Source: Devosia yakushimensis (GTDB lineage: Bacteria > Pseudomonadota > Alphaproteobacteria > Rhizobiales > Devosiaceae). Taken from it: a stretch of DNA of 64,000 nucleotides. The stretch is from NCBI RefSeq assembly GCF_030159855.1, contig NZ_BSNG01000001.1:868001-932000 (forward strand), written 5' to 3'. Every line of letters begins with the position of its first letter. Positions within the stretch are counted from its first letter, which is position 1. Positions 51,215 through 59,841 of the stretch are shown here, piece by piece. A program made the translations under genes and the position numbers. Under the pieces are notes generated by a model. It ran no database searches, had not been told where the DNA came from, and was given only the letters and a program-made list of their open reading frames with translations.

Positions 51215-52399
51215 ATGGCCGCTGTTACCGACCGCCTGGTTCATACCGAAACCGAAGTGCCGCGCGAGCAGCGCCGGACCGGTTCGACTGCACTCGCGCT
51301 GGAGACGCGCATCGTTTCCGGTGCGGAATGGGACCGCACCATTGCCGGGTTCGACGAGGTCTGCCAGGAACAGCTGCATATGTTCGCGCAGCCCCGCTGG
51401 CCCTCGGTCGAGCATGAGCCCATGCTGTTCCTCGACAATGGCGAGATTGTCGGCGGTTCGCTGATGATGATCCAGCGCCTGCCGCTGCGGCTCGGGGCCA
51501 TTGCGATTTCCAAATGGGCGCCCATCGTGCGCCATGGCAGCCGGGCGGATCGTGACGCCATCCATGCCGCCATCGTCGAGGCAATGGTGGCCGAATATGC
51601 CCATAAGCGTGGCCTGATGCTCTCGGTGCTGCCGCGCGCCTCGCTCAGCGAGGTCAACGAGGATTATGAGCGGCTGATCGCGCGGGGGTTCCGCCGCGGC
51701 TCGGTGCTCGGTTTCCCCAATCGCTATATCGTCAATCTGCGGCTCAACGACGCCGAGCAGCGCAAGAGCTTCCACCAGAAGTGGCGCTATCACCTCAATA
51801 AATCCGAGAAAGAGGGCCTGAGCTTCGAGCATGCCGGCCCGGAGCGGATCGGGGAATTCGACACGCTTTATACGGCCATGACCGACCGCAAGCAGTTCAC
51901 CGATCATTCGGCCTATGAAACCGTGCCGTCACTGATGGCGACCGATATCGAGGCGCTGCGGCCCGAACTGTTCTTCGTGCGCCATGAGGGCGAACTCGTC
52001 GCCGGCGCGCTGATCTTCAAGGCCGGGGATCGCGCGGTTTATCTCTATGGCGCCACCAACGACCGGGCGCTGCCACTGCGCGCGGGCTATTTCATGCATT
52101 GGCACATCATCCGCTGGCTGCGCGATAATACCGAGGCGGCCTGGTACGACCTGGGCGGCACCGATGGCTATCAGGGGCTGCATCAGTTCAAAAAGGGCAT
52201 GGTGGGTGAGGCCGGCGTCATTCGCCCGGTGCCGCCCGTCGCCAATTATGCCTCCAATCCGCTGGCCTATGCGCTGGGCGCTGGCGCCTTTGCCGCGCGG
52301 GACGGCTATTATCAGTTGCGCCGCGTGGTCGATGCCTGGCGCAATCCCAAGGCGCGGCCCGACCAGGCGCGCCATATTGCGACGGATAGCCAGGGATGA
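51215..52399 (+). CDS. FemAB/GNAT-fold acyltransferase
   Basis: 394 residues, preceded by AGGAAG. The chain has the double-GNAT FemAB-like layout used to transfer aminoacyl groups to peptidoglycan precursors or to modify polysaccharides: MFAQPRWPSVEHEPMLFLDN, FHQKWRYHLNKSEKEGLSFE (the RK-type motif), LYGATNDRALPLRAGYFMHW, and YDLGGTDGYQGLHQFKKGM. It overlaps the flippase gene by four bases (ATGA), so it probably acts on the same cell-surface polymer. The acceptor is unknown. Confidence 0.86.
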   Translation: MAAVTDRLVHTETEVPREQRRTGSTALALETRIVSGAEWDRTIAGFDEVCQEQLHMFAQPRWPSVEHEPMLFLDNGEIVGGSLMMIQRLPLRLGAIAISKWAPIVRHGSRADRDAIHAAIVEAMVAEYAHKRGLMLSVLPRASLSEVNEDYERLIARGFRRGSVLGFPNRYIVNLRLNDAEQRKSFHQKWRYHLNKSEKEGLSFEHAGPERIGEFDTLYTAMTDRKQFTDHSAYETVPSLMATDIEALRPELFFVRHEGELVAGALIFKAGDRAVYLYGATNDRALPLRAGYFMHWHIIRWLRDNTEAAWYDLGGTDGYQGLHQFKKGMVGEAGVIRPVPPVANYASNPLAYALGAGAFAARDGYYQLRRVVDAWRNPKARPDQARHIATDSQG

Positions 52400-53724
52400 G
52401 TCTGCATCGCCGGCTGGTTTCCCAATCGACCATCATCTTTGGCGGCCGCCTGTTCGGCGCCGGCATTGTCTTTCTGGTGCAGGCGCTGATCGCCCGGTTC
52501 TGGGGGGCGGGGCATCTCGGTGATTTCCTGATCATCACGGCGACCTGCAACCTGATCGCGGTGGCCATGCCCCTGGGCTTCCATACAATTGGCGCCTATT
52601 TCGCTGCCGAATACCGGGCGCGCAGCGAGCGCAAGCAGCTCGGCGTGTTCATGCTGCATGCTTATGGCCACATTCTCATTGCACTGGCGCTGCTGTTGGT
52701 CGCCGGGCCTTTCATTGTGGGATTGCTGGGGCAGGGCGGGAGCGTCGTTTCCCAGCATTATGTGCCGGTTATCCTATTGGCCTTCAGCGGGGCCACGGTC
52801 ATGCTCAGCGGCTCGCTGCTGATCGGGCTCAAGCGGCCGTTTTCCGGCTTTTTCGCCGATGGCATTTTCCGCCCCATCATTCTGGTTGCGGCGCTGCTGG
52901 GGGCGGTGGGCATTGTCAATCAGGACGATGCCTTCGCCTACATGGTCTGGGGCGCGGCCATCGGCTATGTGGTGATCGCGCTGGTGCAGTTCGGTTTTAC
53001 GGTCATCGCCTGGAGCGCGGTGCCGGGCGCGGATGCCGAGGTGCGTCCGCGGGAGGGACGGCGCTGGTGGCGCTTCGCATTGCCCTGGATGCTGATCGCG
53101 CTGGCCACCGATTTCTTCTTCGATATCAACCTGTTGCTGCTCAGCCAGATTCTCAACCGCGAAGAGCTGGCGATTTTTGGCGTCTGTACCCGCATTTTCG
53201 CGCTGGTGTCGTTTGGGGTTTCGGCAGTCTATGCCGTTTCCATGCCCGATATGTTCGAGAGCGAAGCCAATGCCGACCGCAGCGCCTTTCACCGCAAGGT
53301 GGGGGACGCCAATATGGTGGCGACCGCTCTCTCGGTGGTCCTGTTCTGCATCACTGCCTTGGGCGCGCCCATTGCGCTGCAATTCTTCGGCCCCGGCTTT
53401 ACCGCAGGCGCCGCGCCGCTGGCTGTGCTCTGCCTGGCGCTGGTGGTGCGCTCGGCACTTGGCCCGGCCTCGCTGGTGCTGTCCATCCATGACCGGCCCT
53501 ATGCCAGCCTGCCGGCCGTGGCGCTTGGCATTGGCATGATGGTAGCAGGCAATTGGCTATTGGCGCCGTCCTTCGGGTTGATGGGGGCGGCGATCTCAGC
53601 GCTCGTCGCCATCACGGTCTGGTCCGTGGCGCTCTGGGCCATTGCCCTGCGCACGGCCAAGATGGACGTCTCCATCCTGCAATGGTTCCGCACCCGGCGC
53701 CAGGCAGCGGTGCCGGCGGCTTGA
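52396..53724 (+). CDS. Polysaccharide flippase (Wzx/MurJ-like)
   Basis: 442 residues with about twelve to fourteen membrane helices. The opening STIIFGGRLFGAGIVFLVQA, the ILNREELAIFGVCTRIFALV segment and the repeating Phe/Gly helices match the MATE/MOP flippase superfamily that moves undecaprenyl-linked saccharides across the inner membrane. It is translationally coupled to the FemAB-like gene. No glycosyltransferase cluster is directly adjacent, so the cargo is unknown. Confidence 0.88.
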   Translation: MSLHRRLVSQSTIIFGGRLFGAGIVFLVQALIARFWGAGHLGDFLIITATCNLIAVAMPLGFHTIGAYFAAEYRARSERKQLGVFMLHAYGHILIALALLLVAGPFIVGLLGQGGSVVSQHYVPVILLAFSGATVMLSGSLLIGLKRPFSGFFADGIFRPIILVAALLGAVGIVNQDDAFAYMVWGAAIGYVVIALVQFGFTVIAWSAVPGADAEVRPREGRRWWRFALPWMLIALATDFFFDINLLLLSQILNREELAIFGVCTRIFALVSFGVSAVYAVSMPDMFESEANADRSAFHRKVGDANMVATALSVVLFCITALGAPIALQFFGPGFTAGAAPLAVLCLALVVRSALGPASLVLSIHDRPYASLPAVALGIGMMVAGNWLLAPSFGLMGAAISALVAITVWSVALWAIALRTAKMDVSILQWFRTRRQAAVPAA

Positions 53725-53732
53725 GGTTCTGC

Positions 53733-53775
53733 CTCCCTCCCCTCAAGGGGGAGGGGACTGGGTCGTGGCTCCCGA
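53733..53775. repeat. Small intergenic palindrome (family B)
   Basis: CCTCCCTCCCCTCAAGGGGG, continuing AGGGGA, is almost the same as the copies near 14343 and 14425. It lies between the flippase gene and the convergent GNAT gene. Confidence 0.78.
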
Positions 53776-53784
53776 CCACCCAAC

Positions 53785-54351
53785 CTAAACGCCGACCAAT
53801 TCCCCGAGCTTCTGCCGCAACCGGCCGAGACGGCCGATATTGACGCCGCCGTCATAGTCTTCGGTGACCTTGGTATAGGGCTTTTCGATCAGCATGTAAT
53901 CCTGGCCGAAAATGTGCTTTTCCAGCAGGCACGTCTCCTTGTAGCCGTAGCGCCGCAGCAGCATGCGCGCGACCTCGTTTTCCGGGCGCACGAAGGTATA
54001 GGCCTTGTGAAAGCGCCCATTGTCCCAATGCTCGTCGAAAGCGCGCATGCCGAACATGCCCAGCTTGGTCTGGCGATGGGAGGGGAAGACCCAGCTCCAA
54101 TAGCGGAAGATAGCCCCGCATTCCGGCCCCGAAACCATGGCGCCGCCCGGCGTGCCGTCGGCCTCCATGATCATGATGTGCCAGGGATCGAGCGCCGTGA
54201 TATTGCGCAGGAAAGTCTTGTTGAGCCGGCCCATTTCGTGGACCTTGAACCGCTCGCTGTAATATTCGGACTTGGCGATCACATCCATCAGCTCGTGATG
54301 GATCAGATCGATATCGGCTGCGGTGGCGGCACGGATAGTCATCTCTGCCAT
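53785..54351 (-). CDS. GNAT acetyltransferase, divergent from acs
   Basis: 188 residues from the ATG at 54351, with GAGGGGGACATC directly upstream. It begins MTIRAATAADIDLIHHELMD; the C-terminal half contains KAYTFVRPENEVARMLLRRY and GYKETCLLEKH, a GNAT ending. The central part lacks a classical Q/R-x-x-G-x-G/A loop, so its activity is uncertain. It is divergent from acs, with 176 bases between them. Confidence 0.78.
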   Translation of the reverse strand: MAEMTIRAATAADIDLIHHELMDVIAKSEYYSERFKVHEMGRLNKTFLRNITALDPWHIMIMEADGTPGGAMVSGPECGAIFRYWSWVFPSHRQTKLGMFGMRAFDEHWDNGRFHKAYTFVRPENEVARMLLRRYGYKETCLLEKHIFGQDYMLIEKPYTKVTEDYDGGVNIGRLGRLRQKLGELVGV

Positions 54352-54527
54352 GATGTCCCCCTCTGCTGACTGGATAGTACCAAACGGTGCCTTGGTCACA
54401 AAGCATCCTCGCTTGGGGCAGTTAATGGGCAGTGCCGAGTCGGCATACGAAGTTGCACGGGTCAAGGCCTTGCCCGGCGCAGGGTGGGTCTTTAGAACGG
54501 TGCCGGGAGAGATAAGGGAGGATGACT

Positions 54528-56471
54528 ATGAGCGAGCAGCTCGTATTCCAGCCAAGTGCGGCTGCGATCGCACGCACCCACGTAACCAAAGCCCAGTATG
54601 AGCAGATGTATGCTCGCTCGATCAGCGACCCCGATGGGTTCTGGGCCGAGCAGGCCAAGCGCCTTGATTGGGTCAAGGCGCCGACCATCATCAAGAATAC
54701 CAGCTTTGCCTATCCCGATGTCTCGATCAAATGGTTCGAGGATGGCGTGCTCAACGTCTCCTACAATTGCCTGGACCGGCACCTGGCGACCCGCGGTGAC
54801 CAGACCGCTATCGTCTGGGAGGGCGACACGCCCGGCACCGATGGCAAGGCCACCTATCGCGAACTCTATGAGCGCGTCTGCCGCTTCGCCAATGTGCTCA
54901 AGGCCCATGGCGTCAAGAAGGGAGACCGCGTCACCATCTACATGCCCATGGTCATCGACACTGCCGTCGCCATGCTGGCCTGCAGCCGTATCGGCGCCGT
55001 CCATTCGGTGATTTTCGGCGGCTTCTCTCCCGATTCCATTGCCGGCCGCGTCGCCGACTGTGGATCAAAGATCATCCTCACGGCCGACGAAGGCCGCCGC
55101 GGCGGCAAGACCATTCCGCTCAAGAAGAATGTCGATGAGGCACTGGCCAAGGTGTCGGGCGTCGAAACCGTCATCGTCGTCAAGGTTACCGGCAATCCGG
55201 TCGCCATGACCGAGGGGCGCGATGTCTGGTACGAGGATGCCGCCGCCCAGGTTGGCGCCGAATGCCCGCCCGAGCCGATGAATGCGGAGGATCCGCTCTT
55301 CATCCTCTACACCTCCGGCTCCACCGGCAAGCCCAAGGGCGTGCTGCACACGACGGGCGGCTACCTGGTCTATGGTGCGCTGACCCATCAGCTCAGCTTC
55401 GATTATCGTGATGGCGAGGTCTATTGGTGCACGGCCGACGTGGGCTGGATCACCGGCCACACCTATATCGTCTATGGTCCGCTGGCCAATGGCGCGACCA
55501 CGCTGATGTTCGAGGGCGTGCCCAGCTATCCTGATGCCTCGCGCTTCTGGCAGGTGGTGGAAAAGCACAAGGTCAACATCTTCCACACCGCGCCCACGGC
55601 CATCCGCGCGCTCATGGGCGCGGGCCACGAATTTGCCGACAAATACGACATGCCCTCGCTTCGCCTGCTCGGCACGGTGGGCGAGCCGATCAATCCGGAA
55701 GCCTGGCTCTGGTATCACAAGCATATCGGCAAAGAGCGCTGCGGCATTGTCGATTGCTGGTGGCAGACCGAAACGGGCGGCCACATGATCGCACCATTCC
55801 CCGGCGCTATTCCCACCAAGCCGGGCTCGGCTACCATGCCGTTTTTCGGCGTGCAGCCCGTCGTGTTGTCGCCCGAGGGCCGCTTGCAGGAGCAGACCAA
55901 GGCCGAGGGCGTGCTGGCCATTGCCGATAGCTGGCCGGGGCAGATGCGCACCGTCTATGGCGATCACCAGCGCTTCATCGACACCTATTTCACCCAGTAC
56001 AAGGGCTATTACTTCACCGGCGACGGCTGCCGCCGCGATGAAGACGGCTATTACTGGATCACCGGGCGCGTCGATGACGTGCTCAATGTCTCCGGCCACC
56101 GCCTGGGCACCGCCGAAGTCGAAAGCGCACTGGTGGCCCATCCCAAGGTCAGCGAAGCGGCCGTTGTCGGCTATCCGCATGATCTCAAGGGGCAGGGCAT
56201 CTATTGCTATGTCACCCTGATGGCGGGCGAAGCCAGCGACGACGCGCTCAAGTCTGAGCTACGCAATTGGGTCCGCAAGGAAATCGGCCCCATCGCCACG
56301 CCGGACCTGATCCAGTGGGCCCCCGGCCTGCCCAAGACCCGCTCCGGCAAGATCATGCGCCGCATCCTGCGCAAGGTCGCCGAGAACGACTTCGGTTCGC
56401 TGGGCGATACCTCGACCCTGGCGGATCCGGCTGTGGTGGACGACCTGATCGCCAACCGACAGAACCGGTAG
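54528..56471 (+). CDS. acs: Acetyl-CoA synthetase
   Basis: 647 residues from the ATG at 54528; the ATG six bases upstream lies directly on the GGGAGG site and cannot use it. It activates acetate through acetyl-AMP. AMP motif YTSGSTGKPKGVLHT, then WWQTETGG, YYFTGDGCRRDEDGYYWITG, and the catalytic Lys608 in TRSGKIMRR, the residue that acetylation switches off in other bacteria. A strong stem-loop follows the stop. Confidence 0.97.
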   Translation: MSEQLVFQPSAAAIARTHVTKAQYEQMYARSISDPDGFWAEQAKRLDWVKAPTIIKNTSFAYPDVSIKWFEDGVLNVSYNCLDRHLATRGDQTAIVWEGDTPGTDGKATYRELYERVCRFANVLKAHGVKKGDRVTIYMPMVIDTAVAMLACSRIGAVHSVIFGGFSPDSIAGRVADCGSKIILTADEGRRGGKTIPLKKNVDEALAKVSGVETVIVVKVTGNPVAMTEGRDVWYEDAAAQVGAECPPEPMNAEDPLFILYTSGSTGKPKGVLHTTGGYLVYGALTHQLSFDYRDGEVYWCTADVGWITGHTYIVYGPLANGATTLMFEGVPSYPDASRFWQVVEKHKVNIFHTAPTAIRALMGAGHEFADKYDMPSLRLLGTVGEPINPEAWLWYHKHIGKERCGIVDCWWQTETGGHMIAPFPGAIPTKPGSATMPFFGVQPVVLSPEGRLQEQTKAEGVLAIADSWPGQMRTVYGDHQRFIDTYFTQYKGYYFTGDGCRRDEDGYYWITGRVDDVLNVSGHRLGTAEVESALVAHPKVSEAAVVGYPHDLKGQGIYCYVTLMAGEASDDALKSELRNWVRKEIGPIATPDLIQWAPGLPKTRSGKIMRRILRKVAENDFGSLGDTSTLADPAVVDDLIANRQNR

Positions 56472-56486
56472 CACCCCAAACGAAAC

Positions 56487-56516
56487 GCGGGCGGAGACCC
56501 CAAGATCTCCGCCCGC
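56487..56516 (+). terminator. Stem-loop after acs
   Basis: GCGGGCGGAGA pairs exactly with TCTCCGCCCGC across an eight-base loop. No U-run follows (TAAAGTT), so it may stabilise the 3' end or end transcription inefficiently. Confidence 0.6.
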
Positions 56517-56589
56517 TAAAGTTGGCGGCTTCATCGGGCGAAAGGTTGAAAAACGCCCAATGCTCCAAGTCGCCTGAGACGATATATGG

Positions 56590-56607
56590 CATTGATACGT
56601 ATCAATG
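56590..56607. promoter_or_regulatory. LacI-type palindrome upstream of the GH3 gene
   Basis: CATTGATACGTATCAATG is a perfect 18-bp palindrome with a central CG, the form typical of LacI-family operators. It lies 94 bases before the GH3 start codon. No LacI-family gene is in the window. Confidence 0.65.
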
Positions 56608-56700
56608 GCATCCTTCAAATGACGTAGGCATAGCAATATTGCTGTCGTCATTGTTTCGGCGGCTTTTTCCGGTGACGCTGTCGCAGCGATTCCCCGCCTG

Positions 56701-57798
56701 ATGGATTTTCCCGTGACCGCTTTCCGCCGCCTGTTCTTCGCCCTGTCGCTGCTCGCCGCGGCGCCGGCACATGCCGCCACGCTCGAGCAGATGGCCGGGC
56801 AGATGATCGTCGTCGGGTTCCAGGGCGATGAGGTGGATGACGCCAGCGTCGTGGCCCTGCGCGCCGAACTGGCCGCCAGCGAGCTTGGCGGGGTCATGTT
56901 CCTCAAGACCAATGTTAAGGATCTGGCCACGGTCGGGGCGATGAACCAGGCGTTCCGCGAAGCGTCTCCCGATCTCCTGCCCTTCATCACGCTGGATCAG
57001 GAAGGCGGCTCGGTCGAGCGGCTGACCAGCGAGGTGGGCTTTACCGAAGTCCCCAGTGCGGCCAGTATCGCGGCCCGCAATTCGCCCGCCGATGCCGAGA
57101 AAATCTATGCGCCGATGGCCGCCGCCATTGCCGGGCTCGGTTTCACTGTCAATTTCGGCCCGGTGGCCGATATCAATCTCAACCCCAATAACCAGGTCAT
57201 CGCCAAGTTCGGCCGCGCCTATGGGAAGGATGCGGCCACCGTTGCCGCCTATGACGAGGCCTTTATCACTGCCCACCATGCATCGGGTCTATTGACCTCG
57301 CTCAAGCATTTTCCCGGCCATGGCTCCTCTACGGCCGATAGCCACGAGGGCTTTGTCGACATCACCGACAGCTGGAAACCCGAGGAGCTGGAGCCCTACC
57401 GGCTGCTCCTGGCCAAGGGCGATGTGGATTTCGTTATGGTTGGCCATCTCTACCATGCCGATTATTCCGATGCCGACGCGCAGGTGCCCGCCTCGCTATC
57501 CCCGCAATGGATCACGGGCGTCCTGCGCGACCAGCTTGGTTTTGATGGCGTGGTCATCAGCGACGATCTCGAAATGGGCGCTATCCGCCAGCATTTCACC
57601 CTGCAACAAACCGTGACCATGGCGGTGCGGGCGGGCATGGATGTGCTGCTGTTTTCCAATACGGCCAAGTACCGGCCAGGCCTGGCCGATGAAATCCGCG
57701 CCATTCTGGTTGCCGAAGCCGAGGCCGATCCGGCCTTTACCGCCCGTATCGAAGAGAGCTACGCCCGAATCGTCGCGCTCAAAGCGCGTATCCGCTAA
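56701..57798 (+). CDS. Secreted glycoside hydrolase family 3 (NagZ-like) enzyme
   Basis: 365 residues. A signal peptide covers about residues 1-25 (FRRLFFALSLLAAAPAHA). The GH3 barrel contains ITLDQEGGSVERL, NFGPVADINLNP, SLKHFPGHGSSTADSHEGF (the NagZ loop with its His) and SDDLEMGAI with the nucleophile Asp. NagZ in E. coli is cytoplasmic; here the secreted form suggests a periplasmic beta-N-acetylhexosaminidase or beta-glucosidase. It could start at GTG 56713 as well. A LacI-type palindrome lies upstream. Confidence 0.9.
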   Translation: MDFPVTAFRRLFFALSLLAAAPAHAATLEQMAGQMIVVGFQGDEVDDASVVALRAELAASELGGVMFLKTNVKDLATVGAMNQAFREASPDLLPFITLDQEGGSVERLTSEVGFTEVPSAASIAARNSPADAEKIYAPMAAAIAGLGFTVNFGPVADINLNPNNQVIAKFGRAYGKDAATVAAYDEAFITAHHASGLLTSLKHFPGHGSSTADSHEGFVDITDSWKPEELEPYRLLLAKGDVDFVMVGHLYHADYSDADAQVPASLSPQWITGVLRDQLGFDGVVISDDLEMGAIRQHFTLQQTVTMAVRAGMDVLLFSNTAKYRPGLADEIRAILVAEAEADPAFTARIEESYARIVALKARIR

Positions 57799-57935
57799 GG
57801 CAAGTGCGGCCAAAACCCGCACAAGCGGGGACTTTCCCCAGCCAAAAGGGGGCAAGTGTTTCCTCCGGCCGCGTCCCCGGATAAACTGGCTGTCGCTGTC
57901 CCGCCGTGGGCGGCGTATGCAGGAGACTTTGCTTC

Positions 57936-58745
57936 ATGGCGGACGAGCGCGAGACCCGACAAGTCCGGGCCATGTTCATTTCCGATGTACATCTGGGGAT
58001 GAAGCCGACTCGCGTGGGTCAGCTCACCGAATTCCTGCGTGCCCATGATGCCGAAACCATCTATCTGGTGGGCGATATCGTGGATGGCTGGCGGCTGGCC
58101 AAGGCCTGGCACTGGCCCAATGAATACAATGTGCTGGTCAACCTGCTGCTCGAAAAGGCCAATGCCGGCACGCGCATCATCTACCTGCCGGGCAATCACG
58201 ACGAGTTCCTGCGCGAATATCTCGGCACCTATTTTGGCGAGGTCGAATTCGTCGATCGCACGGTCCACACCACCGCCACCGGCAAGACCTATCTGGTCAT
58301 CCATGGCGACCAGTTCGACGTGGTGGTGATGAATGCCAAATGGCTCGCCCATGTCGGGGACTGGGCCTATAACGCCGCCCTTCGCGTCAATATCGCCATC
58401 AATTGGGTGCGCCGGCGACTCGGTTTGCAATACTGGTCCTTGAGCGCCTGGGCGAAGCAAAAGGTCAAAAATGCCGTCTCGGTGATCGGGCGATTCGAGG
58501 AAGCGCTGGTCCACGAAGCCAGGGAATCCGGGGTTGACGGGGTCATCTGCGGGCACATTCACTTTGCTGACATGCATGACAGGTTAGGTATCCACTACAT
58601 CAACACGGGTGATTGGGTGGAAAGTTGCACGGCGATCGTCGAGACAACGGACGGCAATTTCGAGTTGATCAAGTGGACCGAGATGATGGCGGGCGAGCCT
58701 CGTCGCTTCCGCCTCCGCAAGGCGGATCGTTCCGTCGCCTCCTGA
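57936..58745 (+). CDS. UDP-diacylglucosamine-pyrophosphatase-like phosphoesterase
   Basis: 269 residues from the ATG at 57936, with AGGAGA upstream. A metallophosphoesterase with all metal motifs: ISDVHLG, VGDIVDGW, PGNHDEF, VIHGDQFD, GHIHFAD and TGDWVE. It looks like the LpxH-related proteins of alphaproteobacteria that sit beside a glycosyltransferase; lipid A work is possible but the substrate is not certain. It overlaps the next gene in another frame. Confidence 0.87.
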   Translation: MADERETRQVRAMFISDVHLGMKPTRVGQLTEFLRAHDAETIYLVGDIVDGWRLAKAWHWPNEYNVLVNLLLEKANAGTRIIYLPGNHDEFLREYLGTYFGEVEFVDRTVHTTATGKTYLVIHGDQFDVVVMNAKWLAHVGDWAYNAALRVNIAINWVRRRLGLQYWSLSAWAKQKVKNAVSVIGRFEEALVHEARESGVDGVICGHIHFADMHDRLGIHYINTGDWVESCTAIVETTDGNFELIKWTEMMAGEPRRFRLRKADRSVAS

Positions 58746-59761
58746 TCGTCACTGACGCCTGGCATCCGCAAATCAATGGCGTGGTGCGCACACTGGACAC
58801 GCTGGGCCGCGAACTAGCCGCCCGCGATATCGAGGTTCGCTACCTCACCCCCGAGCGCTTCTGGACCGTCCCGGTCCCCACCTATGCCGAAATCCGGCTC
58901 TCGCTGGCGACGCAAGGGGCCGTTGCCGCCTTCATCGATGGCGTAGCGCCCGATCGCATCCATATTGCCACCGAGGGACCCCTGGGCTGGCAGGCGCGGC
59001 AATATTGCCTTGACCGGGGTCTTGCTTTCACCACCAGCTTTCACACCCGCTTTCCCGAATACTTGGCCGCGCGCGTGCCAGTATCGCCCGAATTGGGCTA
59101 TGGCTATCTGCGCTGGTTCCATTGGCCCGCCGCCCGCACCATGGTTCCCACCCCCTCGCTGATGGTGGAACTGGCCGGCCATGGCCTGGGCCATCTGGCC
59201 CTCTGGTCGCGCGGCGTCGATCTCTCCCGCTTCAGTCCCGGCCCCAAGACCTGGTTCACCGATCTGCCCGGCCCGCATCTGCTTTGCGTCGGTCGCGTCG
59301 CGGCGGAAAAGAACGTCACGGCCTTTCTCGATCTTGATGTGCCCGGCACCAAGATCGTGGTTGGCGATGGGCCGGACCTTCCGGCACTCATGCGGCGCTA
59401 TCCTGACGTGCATTTCCTGGGCTATCGCTTTGGCGACGAGCTGGCCGAAATCTATCGCAGCGCCGATGTCTTCGTCTTTCCCAGCCGCACGGACACGTTC
59501 GGCAATGTGGTGATCGAGGCGCTCGCCTCGGGCGTGCCGGTCGCCGCCTATCCGGTTACCGGGCCACGCGACATCCTCACCGATCCGAGCGCGGGAGCGC
59601 TGGACGAAGATCTGGGCGCTGCGGTGCGCCGTGCGCTCACGCTGTCCCGGTCGGCCGCCCGCGCCCATGGCTGCCGCTTTACGGTTCCGGCCAGCGTCGA
59701 TCAGTTCCTGTCGCATCTCGAACCGGCTGTCCCGGCGCTGCCCATGGCCGCCGCCAGCTGA
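58673..59761 (+). CDS. GT4-type glycosyltransferase, start uncertain
   Basis: The conserved part begins RRLLIVTDAWHPQINGVVRT at about 58733, but no ATG, GTG or TTG lies there. The nearest in-frame starts are GTG 58673 (used here) and ATG 58613, both inside the preceding gene. The fold is GT-B with LLCVGRVAAEKNVTAFL, and PSRTDTFGNVVIEALASGVP as donor site, with about 362 residues. It resembles transferases that add a sugar to diacylglycerol or cell-surface lipids. It overlaps the phosphoesterase by about 70 bases. Confidence 0.84.
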   Translation: MDRDDGGRASSLPPPQGGSFRRLLIVTDAWHPQINGVVRTLDTLGRELAARDIEVRYLTPERFWTVPVPTYAEIRLSLATQGAVAAFIDGVAPDRIHIATEGPLGWQARQYCLDRGLAFTTSFHTRFPEYLAARVPVSPELGYGYLRWFHWPAARTMVPTPSLMVELAGHGLGHLALWSRGVDLSRFSPGPKTWFTDLPGPHLLCVGRVAAEKNVTAFLDLDVPGTKIVVGDGPDLPALMRRYPDVHFLGYRFGDELAEIYRSADVFVFPSRTDTFGNVVIEALASGVPVAAYPVTGPRDILTDPSAGALDEDLGAAVRRALTLSRSAARAHGCRFTVPASVDQFLSHLEPAVPALPMAAAS

Positions 59762-59841
59762 TCGTTGCTTGCGTCGAACACACTTGCGGCGCATTGTTCT
59801 TCACATTGAGTTTATCTGATTTGCTCCCGGAGCCATCTGCG

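Noticed and set aside
54420..54470. A longer form of the GNAT gene starting at 54465
   Set aside because: The extension has no ribosome site and runs into the acs promoter region, while the ATG at 54351 has a strong GAGGGGG site.
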